DNA from: Locusta migratoria
Lineage: Eukaryota > Arthropoda > Insecta > Orthoptera > Acrididae
DNA: 64,000 bases
Direction of reading: 5' to 3'
NCBI GenBank assembly: GCA_026315105.1
Contig: CM048755.1
Span: 210,230,333 to 210,294,332, forward strand
Shown: positions 53,454 through 63,140 of the stretch, one piece after another
Layout: each line of letters opens with the position of its first letter
How positions within the stretch are numbered: the first letter of the stretch is position 1
The notes under the pieces: model-generated
Seen by the model: only the letters and a program-made list of their open reading frames with translations
Databases searched by the model: none
What the model was told of the DNA's origin: nothing
Program-made: the position numbers and the translations under genes

Positions 53454-53980
53454 GTGGATCTAGTGCTCTTACACTACGTTGGTTATCGGAGTGCAGATAG
53501 AAGCAAAAAGATTATGAATTATCTCGAACAGAATGATCTGCTGACCCAAGATCAACACGGATTTAGAAAATATCGTTCATGCGAAACACAACTAGCTCTT
53601 TACTCACACGAAGTGATAAGTGGTATCGACAAGTGATCTCAAATTGATTCCGTATTTCTTTATTTCCAGAAGGCTTTTGAGACCGTTCCTCACAAACGGT
53701 TTTTAATCAAATTGCGTGGTTATGGTATATCGCTCCAAATTTGCGACTGGATAGAGAATTTTACTGCCAGAAAAGACACTGTTAGTAGTAATCGATGGTA
53801 AAGCATCAACTAAAACAGATGAGATATCGGGCGTTGCACAGGGTAGTGTTATTGGTCCTCTGCTGTTCCTTATTTATATAAACAATTTGGGGGATAATAT
53901 AAGCAGCTCTCTTAGGTTGTTTGCAGGTGACGCCGTCATTTGCCGTCTAGTAAAATCATCTTAAGATCAAAACGAACTGC
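53454..53980 (+). pseudogene. LINE-B RT fingers and palm
   Basis: Blocks, in two or three frames: NYLEQNDLLTQDQHGFRKYR (normally HGFRxxRSCETQL), QKAFETVPHKRFLIKL (KAFDxVPH), RGYGISLQICDWIENF, EISGVAQGSVIGPLLFLIYI, NNLGDNISSSLRLFAGDAVI. The catalytic FADD reads FAGD, so one essential Asp is lost. A stop follows GIDK at about 53636. Confidence 0.8.
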
Positions 53981-53990
53981 AGAACGATCT

Positions 53991-54191
53991 CAAAATGTTC
54001 AAATGTTTGTAAAGCTTATGGGGACTTAACTGCGGGATTATCAGTCCCTAAACTTACAAAATAATTATGAACTACCTTATACTAAAGACGGCACCAACAT
54101 CCATGCCCGAGGGGGGATTGAAGCCCCGACGGGAAACGGCCTCGCGCATCTCAGCGTAGCGCCTCAATGCGCTCGGCCGCTCCGCCGCGGC
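53991..54191 (-). mobile_element. SINE-2 (alternative head) in LINE-B
   Basis: A perfect 11-bp duplication CAGAACGATCT lies at 53980-53990 and 54192-54202. Head as at 23.98 kb (GCGGCGGAGCGGCCGAG class). Confidence 0.95.
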
Positions 54192-54202
54192 CAGAACGAT
54201 CT

Positions 54203-54867
54203 AAGTAAGATATCAGTATGGTGTAAAAATGGGCAATTGACTCTAAATAGTTAGAAGTGTGAAGTCGTCCACATGAGATCGAAAAGAAATCCGTTAAACT
54301 TCGTTTACAAGATAAATCAATAAAAATTGAATGCCCTAAACTTCACTAAATGCCTAGGAATTATTATTACTTCAGACTTAAATTGGAAAGTACACGTAGA
54401 TAACGTCGTGGGAAAGACGAACCTGGGACTGCGTATTATTGGCAGAACCCCTAAAAGATGCAACAGAACTACTAAAGAAACTGCATACAATACGCTTGTC
54501 CGTCCTCCTTTGGAGTATTGCTGCCCAGTGTGGGACCTTTCAGGTGGGTTTGACGGAGAACATGGAAAGACTCTAAACAACGGCAGCTCGTTTTGTATTG
54601 TCACGATACAGGGGAGACAGCGTCACGGAAATGATACAGGATCTGGGATGGGAATCATTACAAGAACGGCGTTTATCGCTGCGGCGTGGGCTATTTACGA
54701 AACTCCAATCGCCAACATTCTCCTCCGAATGCGAAAATATATTCTTGACTGCTACTTACATAGGTAGAAATTATCATCAGAATAAAATACAAGAAATCAG
54801 ACCTCGAACGGAGAGATTCAGGTGTTCTTCCTTCCCGCGCACTATTCGACAATGGAATGGGAGATAA
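54203..54867 (+). pseudogene. LINE-B RT thumb and C-terminus
   Basis: KISVWCKNGQLTLNS near 54210, then from 54327 NALNFTKCLGIIITSDLNWK, VDNVVGKTNLGLRIIGRTPK, TAYNTLVRPPLEYCCPVWD. After a frameshift near 54540 come SRYRGDSVTEMIQDLGWESL, LFTKLQSPTF, RTERFRCSSFPRTIRQWNGR. The same blocks lie on minus at 31.27-31.65 kb. Confidence 0.85.
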
Positions 54868-54960
54868 ATAGTATGAAGGTGGTTCGATGAACCCTCTGCC
54901 AGGTACTTAAATGTGATTTGCAGAGTATCCCATGTAGCTTTATATGTAGTCAGTACGCTG

Positions 54961-55954
54961 CCCTTGGCATCTCGTTCGCAAATGAAAGCCTGGGTGACCT
55001 GCCGTTCTCTGAGCCATCGTGGTGGTTTGGCGAGTTCACTAGATCAGCCCATTCTCAGTTCCTGCATCCCTCTACAGCAACCTTTATTTCTCGCTTATGC
55101 GGTTATCGTGGTGTTTTATGTCTGATTGGCGTGTGAGCTATCATTCACGAAACAACCGACTTTTCGCGGTGATCGCCACCAGTGCTTGAGGCGGTGCTTT
55201 GAGTGAGAAATCTTGCTATCTTTTTGGCTACCTCGGAGTGAAAGCATTACCTGGCCGTAGAATTCTTCGCTTCAGAAAAACCCTACATCGGTCCAAACTT
55301 TTTTTGGGATGAGGAAGGTCATATGAAATATCCATTAGAAAGCGCTTGCTCGGACAGCCGAAGAATAGAGCTTCGCCTGCCCTAACCATATCAAAGATGA
55401 CAGGTGATCGATGACAAGACGTTTCGAGTCATGACGGACGTGAATCGTCTGATCACGTCGGCAGGCCCTACCGAGGGGGGAAAGGAGTGGGGACTGCATG
55501 GTTTCGAAAGGCCTTAATGTAATAGCGTCATGATGGTGTGCAGCACTAGAAAAGGCGTCGCACGTAGATGTTGGTGGTGAGGGCGTTAAGGGACTGCCAA
55601 TTGAAAGTGTCGCCCCCCCCCCCCTCCCCTCACTTCCAGCGTCGAAGTTTGTATCCAGGAGTTGTCGCATGGGCTGTCGGTTGGTGGTGACGAAAGTAAT
55701 CTCCAGCTTGTCTAAAGCAGGAAGTTTGACTTGGAGGTGCCGCAGCGATATCATGACGTGAACTGCAGTCCCTCTGCCCGCCGTCTGCCTGCTGGTGCGA
55801 TAACAGCTGCGATTTGCCCAAGACAGCTCTGGCCTTGGGTTGTGTGTGGACTCAGTTATACCACAATAAACGCTGGACCTTTGCTTCAGAGATGTGTACG
55901 TAACAAGATGGTTTTGGTGCGATACGCAAAAGTAAGAAGGCACTATAGCACTTG
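54961..55954. other. Unassigned sequence
   Basis: GC-richer than its surroundings. ORFs up to 202 codons (55335-55943 minus) have no motif and poor amino-acid balance, so I do not call a gene. Confidence 0.45.
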
Positions 55955-56180
55955 AATTAACTTATGTTAAGGACAACACACACACACATGTCCGTGAGAG
56001 AACTCGAAATTCGGACGGGGCGGGTTCGCACTATTTTTTTAATTATGTTTTTTATTCGGTAGATCGATTCTTTGCGGTCGTTCTTTTAGTTCTTAGCTCT
56101 GTTCTTTCTGTTATAGAGGGCGTCGAGCCCTCGACAGAGCATGCTGAGGCCGGCCTCAGACCACGCGGCCATTCTCGCAA
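55955..56180 (-). mobile_element. SINE-2 fragment beside SINE-4 copy
   Basis: TTATGTTAAGGACAACACACACACACA near 55963 and GAACTCGAAATTCGG are a decayed SINE-2 (minus). From 56030 to 56180 a T-rich start, AGAGGGCGTCGAGCCCTCGA and CTGAGGCCGGCCTCAGACCACGCGG are SINE-4-like on minus. Confidence 0.55.
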
Positions 56181-56641
56181 GACTTCCATGCCTCAATCGG
56201 TAAAAATGGAACCCTTGCACGATTACTTCATTTCCCTTCTATCTATTGAACTGTTAAGGCTCTTTTCACAGAAATGGTCGAAGGTATCGAGCTGACATTG
56301 ACGGCACATACTGATATCTACTATCTTGGCGGTGTTAAAAAATTAATTTTCAAAGCCAGGGCAGTCAAAATATGCGAACATTTTTAGGCACTCGCAAATT
56401 CACTCATGAAAGCCTGAATGATTGTCCTAAAATCAAGAAGTTTGGCAATAAGCAAAGGTACAGAGCACAAGTGAAGGCGAAAATTTCGGAAAAGCGTAAA
56501 GTTTTTAGTGATGACAAGTAATGTTCAGCCAACACAAACGTATACCGCATTCGTAATCGGTCAAAAATATCAGGAACCACTGTTTGGATATTGCTCTGAT
56601 TTTCAGTAATAGGAAGACTGATACATCAGGAAGAATTTAGA
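56181..56641. other. Unassigned sequence
   Basis: Nothing recognised. Confidence 0.4.
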
Positions 56642-56651
56642 ATATAATTTA

Positions 56652-56847
56652 GCCGCGGTGGAAAGGCCGAGTGCTCTAAGGCGCTTGTCGGAAGTACGAG
56701 TACTCCCTCGAGCTTGTGTGTGTGTGTGTATGTGTGTGTGTGTGTGTGTGTGTGTTGTCCTTAAGTTAGTTTAAGTAGTTGGTAAGCCTAGGGACTGAAT
56801 CACAATAGTTACGTCCCAAACATTTACAGACATTTCAATTTGAACTT
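56652..56847 (+). mobile_element. SINE-2 with TG tract and shortened head
   Basis: A 10-bp duplication ATATAATTTA lies at 56642-56651 and 56848-56857. The head lacks about 25 bp (GCGCTTGTCGGAAGTACGAG). TG tract 56715-56755. Confidence 0.9.
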
Positions 56848-56871
56848 ATATAATTTATAAATATTTTCGCG

Positions 56872-57397
56872 TTGAAATGAAAGCAGGCTTGACTTCGAAG
56901 GCAGGGTTGTCGACTGAACACAGCACTTATACTGACAGCAGGTTTATTGAGAACTGAAACGTACACGCAGCACTCACTGCCTCTCCGGCACAGTGCTCTG
57001 CTATTTATACACAGACAGAATGTACCAGAAATTAGAAGAATAGTAACATAAGAAACAAGTAGAAACTACAAGTGAACATAAGTAACATGTAGAACATTCT
57101 GGAAACGATAATTATAAAGAATAAATTTTTGCCGGTGGACGGGATGGAACCGGCGACTTTCAGTATCGCAATCGGTGACGCTATCCCGTGCGGAACGCCG
57201 GCAGTATTTTTTTTTTTCCCCTCTCTTCTCTATTGGTAGTTCTGTTCGTTGCGGACGCTGATCGGATTTGTTCGTTCTCGTTCGACGAGGTTTTGGCTCA
57301 GCTTTTTTATTACAGAGAGCGTTGAGCTCTCTGACCGGGCGCGCTGAGCCACGGCGCTCGGCAGTCGGTTAACATTGGGTCTCGCGGCAATATTTCA
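56872..57397 (-). mobile_element. Ty3-type LTR, opposite orientation, with SINE-4 inside
   Basis: Reverse complement of the LTR at 51.2 kb: TCGCGTTGAAATG at the left, the TATA-like and AATAAA equivalents in reverse, and the tRNA-like block (CCGGTGGACGGGATGGAACCGG) at 57132-57153. The outermost part GTTAACATTGGGTCTCGCGG continues after the SINE-4 at 57363-57397. No coding region is attached on its internal side. Confidence 0.75.
57208..57362 (-). mobile_element. SINE-4 copy
   Basis: T-rich left end, then TTATTACAGAGAGCGTTGAGC and TGACCGGGCGCGCTGAGCCACGG at the right, the complement of a tRNA-like head CCGTGGCTCAGCGCGC. It splits the LTR shortly after its start. Confidence 0.7.
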
Positions 57398-57511
57398 TAA
57401 TAGTTGGCTGAACTAAAATGACATTGTCGCTGGTGTGAAAACAATGCCTTGGTCATATACGGGTGACAGGTGCTATTCCGGCCGGCTACCCTGCATCGCC
57501 GGTTCATTCTA

Positions 57512-58330
57512 CGAGACGTACCCAGAAAGTAGGTTACCCCATATTTTTAAACGGAGACAATATCGTTACACAAAAAACTTTTTTGGCAACAGGTACTGAC
57601 AATTTTTGAGCTAGTCATCAAAAGAGAAGAGACTTTTTCGTATCGTGGGTGAACTTTTGTATTCGTGTGTCGATGAAGTTTGTCGACTGTGAATGGAACC
57701 AGCTCTTCGCTGATGTAAAAAATGTTGGCCTGAAGACAGAAACTTTTTGACGTGCAAGAGAAGAAATTAGTTTTATTTCAAGTATTGTGCTGCTCCATGG
57801 CGACACTTGACTCGTATTCGGAAGGACAGCGGTTCAAATCCACCTCCGGCCATCCAGTTTTAGGTTTTCCGGAATCTGTCTAAATCACTCCAGGCCAATG
57901 CTTGGATGGTTCCTTTGAAAGGACATGGCCGATTTCCTACCCTATCCGTACCCAAAAATCTGACAGTGAACTCTGTCTCTATTGACCACGCTGCCGACGG
58001 GACGATACACTAATTTTTCTTCCTTCCCTACATGACAACACTCGTCCCCATAGAGTTTGTCACACAGCAACTATTTTGCAATAATTCAGTTTGGACCTGA
58101 TTGATTATCCAGCTTACAGTCTTGATCTTGCTCCTCGAGATTTCCATCTTTTCCTTCACCTAAAACGATTCCTGTCCTTCGGCCAGCGTTTCGACAACGA
58201 CGAAGAGCTGAAGACGACTGCCATACACAGGAATACAAAAGTTGTTCCCACGCTATAACGAAGGACTCGGTTATTTTGGTGACTACGTAAAAATAGGTCA
58301 AAAGATGTTGTACCTGTTTGCCTGTAACTA
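57512..58330 (+). mobile_element. Mariner relic with SINE-3 insertion
   Basis: The left end after TA (57510-57511) is CGAGACGTACCCAGAAAGTA, close to the terminal repeat of the 7.2-kb mariner. Interior text matches the 15.6-kb relic. After the SINE-3 the transposase text DYPAYSLDLAPRDFHLFLHL, KRFLSFGQRFDNDEELKTTA appears in broken frame. The right end is not identified. Confidence 0.75.
57796..58030 (+). mobile_element. SINE-3 copy
   Basis: GGTTCAAATCC near 57831, GGCCATCCAGTTTTAGGTTTTCC, CCAGGCCAATGCTTGGATGG, GAAAGGACATGGCCGATTTCC. Colinear with 134-358. Confidence 0.8.
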
Positions 58331-58776
58331 TGTTATCTTTGTTTTTAGAAAACAGGGAAACTTACATTCCGGATGCATCTTCTATATTCAGACTCTACCT
58401 GACAGTCTATGCCTACGACGCCTACAGCACCTAGAATGTTTTATTGCAAAGTAATTCTGATAACTGATGCAGGATTGCACTTCCATTGTTGGGAATGAGG
58501 TTTCGATGTTCCATAACTATCCAATTGAAGCATTCCACAGAACAATTTGACATTTGTGTAATAGTCCTGTACTATTTTCTTCCTTGGAGATTTCCATCAC
58601 ATCTTACTACCAATCAAAACAGACTCGACTGTACACGAGATCAATACATCTCCAATTTCCAGTAACCATTCCATGTTAATATAACTTCAAAATTAGTGAA
58701 ACAAATTAAAAATAGGTAATATGAAATAAAACGAAAAATTAAACTTGAAAATTAATAAAATTTTCTCGAGCTTAAA
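58331..58776. other. Unassigned sequence
   Basis: Nothing recognised. Confidence 0.4.
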
Positions 58777-58940
58777 ACCACCTGAAGTGGTTAAAAAAAA
58801 GGGTTTTCGATCGGTCACTCATCGGCTATTGTCAAGCTGTAACTGACTTATTTACAACTCGTTAATGGTCGAGGAGAGTTCGCTCGAAAGCTCGTGGAAT
58901 TTTAACCACCTAACGTAGCTGAAAGCCCGAGAGAAGACTT
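58777..58940 (+). repeat. Possible PLE terminal-repeat fragment
   Basis: AAACCACCTGAAGTGGTT, then TCGCTCGAAAGCTCGTGG, AACCACCTAACGTAGCTGAA and GCCCGAGAGAAGACTT resemble a hairpin-rich segment I associate with terminal parts of insect Penelope-like elements. This comes from memory and no coding part is attached. Confidence 0.35.
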
Positions 58941-59452
58941 CATTAATTCATACCAACGCGAGACCATGGACTCAGACATTAAAATTAAAACATTCTTGAC
59001 AGTGTTGTAATTCCCAAGAATTATATTTGGTTTCCTTTTATGTAGCATTGGAAGCAGAATTCGACATAACAAGTCATAAAATATCCTGCCTGACAAAGAC
59101 GTCAATCGTCCAGAAAAGGAAACGAAATAACACTTCACGGTAGTTGGTGTTATTTCAGTGATTGTAAATTCGAATCAGATGTACAAAGAACTTCACACTA
59201 TGAGGTCACGTATCAGAGTGTCGTTGCGGCATATTGTGAATTGTATGCGTTATCTACTTTACTATGTATAATGAAATGCTAATCACTCACCATCCTGTAA
59301 ACTCAGCTAACGGACGTCGCAGTTCTTAATTGTATTCCACCAGGTCGTGTACTGATGCTCCTTTCAGTGTGGTTGTACCGATGACCGTACTCCAAATATG
59401 ATTACAGGATTAGCTGTACGTGCTTGAGTAATCCGTGCAGGAATGTGAAATC
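58941..59452. other. Unassigned sequence
   Basis: A 78-codon minus ORF (58902-59138) has no motif. Confidence 0.4.
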
Positions 59453-59540
59453 CGCATGTCTAGGTGGTGCAAGGTTTAACACAACAGCATAGCTGGCACG
59501 AGACCCGGGTTCGAAACCCGACACAAATTTTCATATGTCC
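59453..59540 (+). repeat. tRNA-like SINE remnant
   Basis: TCTAGGTGGTGCAAGG (A-box-like) and CCCGGGTTCGAAACCCG (B box in a perfect T-arm-like stem) are followed by ACACAAATTTTCA. Confidence 0.55.
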
Positions 59541-60122
59541 ATTTTGTTTGATTATAACATTTACCCCAACTAAATCAGCTGCATTTGTTCGGTTAGAAAA
59601 TTGGGCTGCAACTTTGTAACTGGTCCTTTAAATCCTCGATACTGACCCTGGTATGGATTTGATATCCAAACTGGTATTGCACAGATCTTGGGATATAACT
59701 GGACACTACAGCACCTCAAATCATGCACACGTTTCATAGAGACACTTTCAAAGTGTGGACGAGCATTTGATTGTTGAAAACTGGCATCATAATACTATGA
59801 ATTGAGAAGTAACACATGAGACAGCGAATGATGCCCGTGACGTACCGCTGAACAGTCAGATCTCCCTCAATAAGTATTAGCCGTGATCTGAAGACTTACC
59901 GGATTGCTTCTCATTCATTCGTACCAGGAGAAACAGTATTGTGCCTCTCCAAAGCATTTGAAGAATTAACTGTCTTCCCGTATGGCCACCATACTCACCG
60001 ACAATAGTCATCGGGATAATACATAACTATCAGTATTTGCAGAACATAAGGAGATGCGAGACAAACAGCCCATGCTTAGTGATCAGGCAGCACTCCAAAT
60101 GCAGCCATTTGTGTTGTGGTGT
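59541..60122. other. Unassigned sequence
   Basis: Nothing recognised. It continues past the next SINE to about 60.7 kb. Confidence 0.4.
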
Positions 60123-60135
60123 TAATGCCAGTAAA

Positions 60136-60333
60136 AAATGTTTGTAAATCTATCGGACCAAACTGCGTGGTCTTCAGTCCGTAGCTTACAGACTACTTAA
60201 ACCTAGGTAAACTAACCTAAGGACAAACACACACACACACACCCATGCCCCAGGGAGGACTCGAACCTCCACGGCGAGCAACCGCGCGCTCTGCAGCGAG
60301 ACCCTTTAGACCGCTCGGCTACTCCACCGCGGC
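60136..60333 (-). mobile_element. SINE-2 copy
   Basis: A 13-bp duplication, TAATGCCAGTAAA (60123-60135) and TAATGGCAGTAAA (60334-60346), has one difference. A short CA run replaces the TG tract of other copies. Confidence 0.93.
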
Positions 60334-60346
60334 TAATGGCAGTAAA

Positions 60347-60766
60347 CAAATGCCGAGTTAACCCTATAGCCTCCGAACAATGATGTATGATGACTCCATT
60401 ACTTGCTCGTGGATTGCAGACCGAAATATGAATGGATTATGATGTGCATGGGGTACAGTACTGTTTTACTCTCTTTTGGACGTCGTTCAGAACCTTTATT
60501 AGGAGTATGTCTGGGCTCACGCTTCAAATTATTCCAGTATCAGGCCATCCGATTGTCCCACAAATCTGCATAATGCACGATTCGATCAGCTGGCCAAACA
60601 GAAACCCAAACTCCGTAAACTGCACATCTTCTTCGCAGTGGTCGTTCAGTATCTGACGCTGTTAACACCCCTTATATACTCTTGCAGACCCGATTAGAAG
60701 ACTAAACAAGAAAAACATTAATATACTCTGCCGGCTGTTCTGTCACATATAACTAGAGCTCTGAAA
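60347..60766. other. Unassigned sequence
   Basis: A 74-codon ORF at 60432-60656 without motif. Confidence 0.4.
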
Positions 60767-61050
60767 CTTCCTGGCAGATTAAAATTGTGTGCCGGAACCG
60801 GCACTCGAACCTGGGACCTTTGCCTTTCGCGGGCAAGCGCACTACCGACTGTGTTATCCCGACACGACTCACGATGCCGCCACACAACTTTAATTCCGCC
60901 AGTACCTCGCCTCCTACTTTCCAAACTTCACAGAAGCTCTCCTGCCAACCATGCAAGACTAGCACTCCTGGAAGAAAGGATATGGTGGAGACATGGCTTA
61001 GCCACAGCCTAAGGGATTTTTCTGGAACTAGAGCTCTAATCATTTACATA
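60767..61050 (-). repeat. tRNA-like-headed dispersed repeat
   Basis: AAACTTCCTGGCAGATTAAA, then GGCACTCGAACCTGGGACC (B-box complement), CGCGGGCAAGCGCACTACC (A-box complement), then AACTTTAATTCCGCCAGTAC, GAAGCTCTCCTGCCAACC and GGAGACATGGCTTAGCCACA. I recognise this as a repeat common in insect genomes. Its overlapping ORFs are spurious. Confidence 0.65.
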
Positions 61051-61256
61051 TCCGTTGATGGAGTTACCTTGAAATCCAATCATGTCTCAGAGTGCTTCAC
61101 TTTTTTCCAGACAGTAAGAAGATAAATAATGCCACTGAGTTCCTCTTACAAGGCTATTTCCAGCGCCAGAAAAATTTTGTAGCTGTGATTCAAGCTCTAT
61201 AATCTTTAGAATAACTTCAAAAAGTCAGAAAATTCGATATCATATAAATTTCACAC

Positions 61257-61461
61257 TAAAATGTTTGTGACTCTAAGGAACTTAACTGCTGCGGTTATCA
61301 GTCCCTAGGCTTACAAACTACTTACACTATCTTAAAATAACTTATGCTAGGAACAGCACACACACAAAACCATGTCCGAGAAAGGATTCGAACCTCCGAC
61401 GGCGAGCAACGACGTGCTCCACAGCAAGGCGCATTAGAGCGCTCGACCACTCCACCGCGGC
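61257..61461 (-). mobile_element. SINE-2 copy
   Basis: GGATTCGAACCTCC and the head complement GACCACTCCACCGCGGC at the right end; body with GGTTATCAGTCCC. No clear duplication remains. Confidence 0.88.
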
Positions 61462-61462
61462 T

Positions 61463-62305
61463 TGCTGTCTTATAGGCCAGTCAAATCGTACAAAAAAAGG
61501 AGCTAAAAACGCAAATCTTGCTTAGAAAACATAACAAGCTACTTTCACTGTCCTGCCGCATATTCACATCGGGAACCTATTCACATAAATTGTGGGACTA
61601 TAATTAACAGCTCTGTCAATGAACTCTCGTTTTGTTCCTTGTATGAGTAATACGACCGCCATCTGTATCTGTGCATATCACTATCCCATGATTTTTGTCA
61701 CTTCAGTGCATATTGAGGTGCAGTTATAATAGGCCAGTCAAATTAGACATTGAAAACGCAAATCGTGATGTAATTCTAATTTTTTGATATGTTGTTAGGA
61801 CCTGTTAGAGTAGTATGAAACCAAGTTTGCAGCTTCGAAAACCCTGTGCTTCCCAAGTTATAAGTGAAAAACTACGAAATTTTCGGACTTTTTTTAGGTT
61901 TTGCCTTCTAACGCATAAACTATGAGTTTTCGATGTTAGTAGTTTTTACCATTTCCAAAGTACATAGAATATGTAACAATTTAAGCCTAACCGCAGCGTT
62001 ATACGCCCAATAGTTTTCTAGATATGAAGCATCCAAAATGGGCTTATTTTTACCAAAAATGAAAATTTTAAGTTTTGCTCTGATTTCGAGCTGAATATTG
62101 GCATAACCGCTCATCCTGCGAGAATAGTCATGAGAATTGAAGTTGTAGTAAATTTTATTAGCTTTAAAATAAGCACAAGATGAACTCTCTAGAGCGAGTA
62201 GTTCTCTTCAAATTGTACAAAAACGGAAAGTCAGGAAACTGAAATTTTTGAAGAAATGAGCCTAATCACTAATGACAAATTGTGGGCATTCAGCGAAAGG
62301 TATGA
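61463..62305. other. Unassigned sequence upstream of the PIN-like protein
   Basis: The phrase TAGGCCAGTCAAAT appears twice (61471 and 61731), each time followed by AAAACGCAAATC, a diverged direct repeat about 260 bp apart. No coding motif is seen before about 62390. Confidence 0.4.
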
Positions 62306-63140
62306 TTGTATGTTTACATGAAACTCGTGTATTATAAAAATTGTAACGACCTGTGGACCCACATAAAATGTACAACTTCAGCCTTCGCCTGTTTATATTG
62401 TTGGAATGTTACTCTGCTCCCAGAGGAATTTACTGTTTTGACTAGAGGAGACTTCACGATTCGCAGATCTCATAAATTTTGGTCAGGGCAGTGGACAGAT
62501 TTAACTATCGAACTGGTTCTAATGAGATCAATGAAGAGCCAGGGAGGATTAACTCACGGCCGTGATATATACGGCAGTGTGCTTTCGCGGGGGACAGGAG
62601 GAATGGTGTACATGTTAAACCTGTGCGAAGAGCTGTAACGTTTTTGGGACATTTTTTCTGTAACATCAGAACAACACATTGACATGAGGTCAGCACAGAT
62701 GATACGAGACACTGCTAACTTGGAAAAACTTAATAAATGGTTCAGTATCCATCATCCATTTCCATCTACAGACAAAATACTAGCCGCGGTGGAGTAGCCG
62801 AGAGGTCTAAAGCATCTCGCTGCGGAGCGCGCGGTTGCTCGCCGTGGAGGTTCGAGTCCTCCCTGGGGCATTGGTGTGTGTGTTTTCCTTAGGTTAGTTT
62901 ACTTAGGTTTAAGTAGTTTGTAAGATACGGACTGATGACCACGCAGTTTGGTCCGATAGATTTACAAACATATGAACATTTTTTTCAACAAAATACTATT
63001 CATCAGCAACGGAATCGTGGGAGGTGCTGAAATAAATTGCCATCTAGCTCAGGAAAAAGGCATTGAAGGGGTCAAGGAAGTAACTGGCAGCTCGTTTGTC
63101 AAAGTAACTTTCAAAAGAAAAGACAAAGTGGAAACTTGGT
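62306..63140 (+). pseudogene. N-terminal part of PIN/FEN-like family protein, broken
   Basis: One frame contains RRSHKFWSGQWTDLTIELVL, MRSMKSQGGLTHGRDIYGSV (to 62635), an in-frame TAA at 62636-62638, then TSEQHIDMRSAQMIRDTANL, EKLNKWFSIHHPFPSTDKIL, a SINE-2 (62783-62987), and in the same frame INCHLAQEKGIEGVKEVTGS, VTFKRKDKV to a TGA at 63140. FWSGxxTDLxIExxLMxSxKxxGGLTxGR and TSxQHxD blocks occur in a multi-copy family of uncharacterised insect proteins (recalled, not searched). I do not know the function of this half. The copy carries a nonsense codon, an insertion and a frame change. Confidence 0.65.
62783..62987 (+). mobile_element. SINE-2 in the PIN-like gene
   Basis: A perfect 11-bp duplication ACAAAATACTA lies at 62772-62782 and 62988-62998. 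Removing it leaves the host frame unbroken across ACAAAATACTA. A short TG run lies after the head. Confidence 0.96.

Larger units (their letters stand above)
53455..54960 (+). mobile_element. LINE-B copy with SINE-2 insertion
   Basis: Longest LINE-B copy. RT from NYLEQNDLLTQDQHGFRKYR, VAQGSVIGPLLFLIYINNLG, LRLFAGDAVI, thumb and C-terminus to FPRTIRQWNGR, then the 3' end at 54880-54960. Confidence 0.88.

Noticed and set aside
55335..55943. 202-codon minus ORF
   Set aside because: Open but without recognisable motif or start context, in a GC-richer patch where long chance ORFs are expected.
58777..58940. Hammerhead call for the GCTCGAAAGCTCG segment
   Set aside because: Hairpin-rich and with GAAA, but CTGAAAG does not match CUGANGA and the helices do not line up.
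60753..61125. Four overlapping ORFs on both strands
   Set aside because: They lie in a tRNA-headed dispersed repeat.
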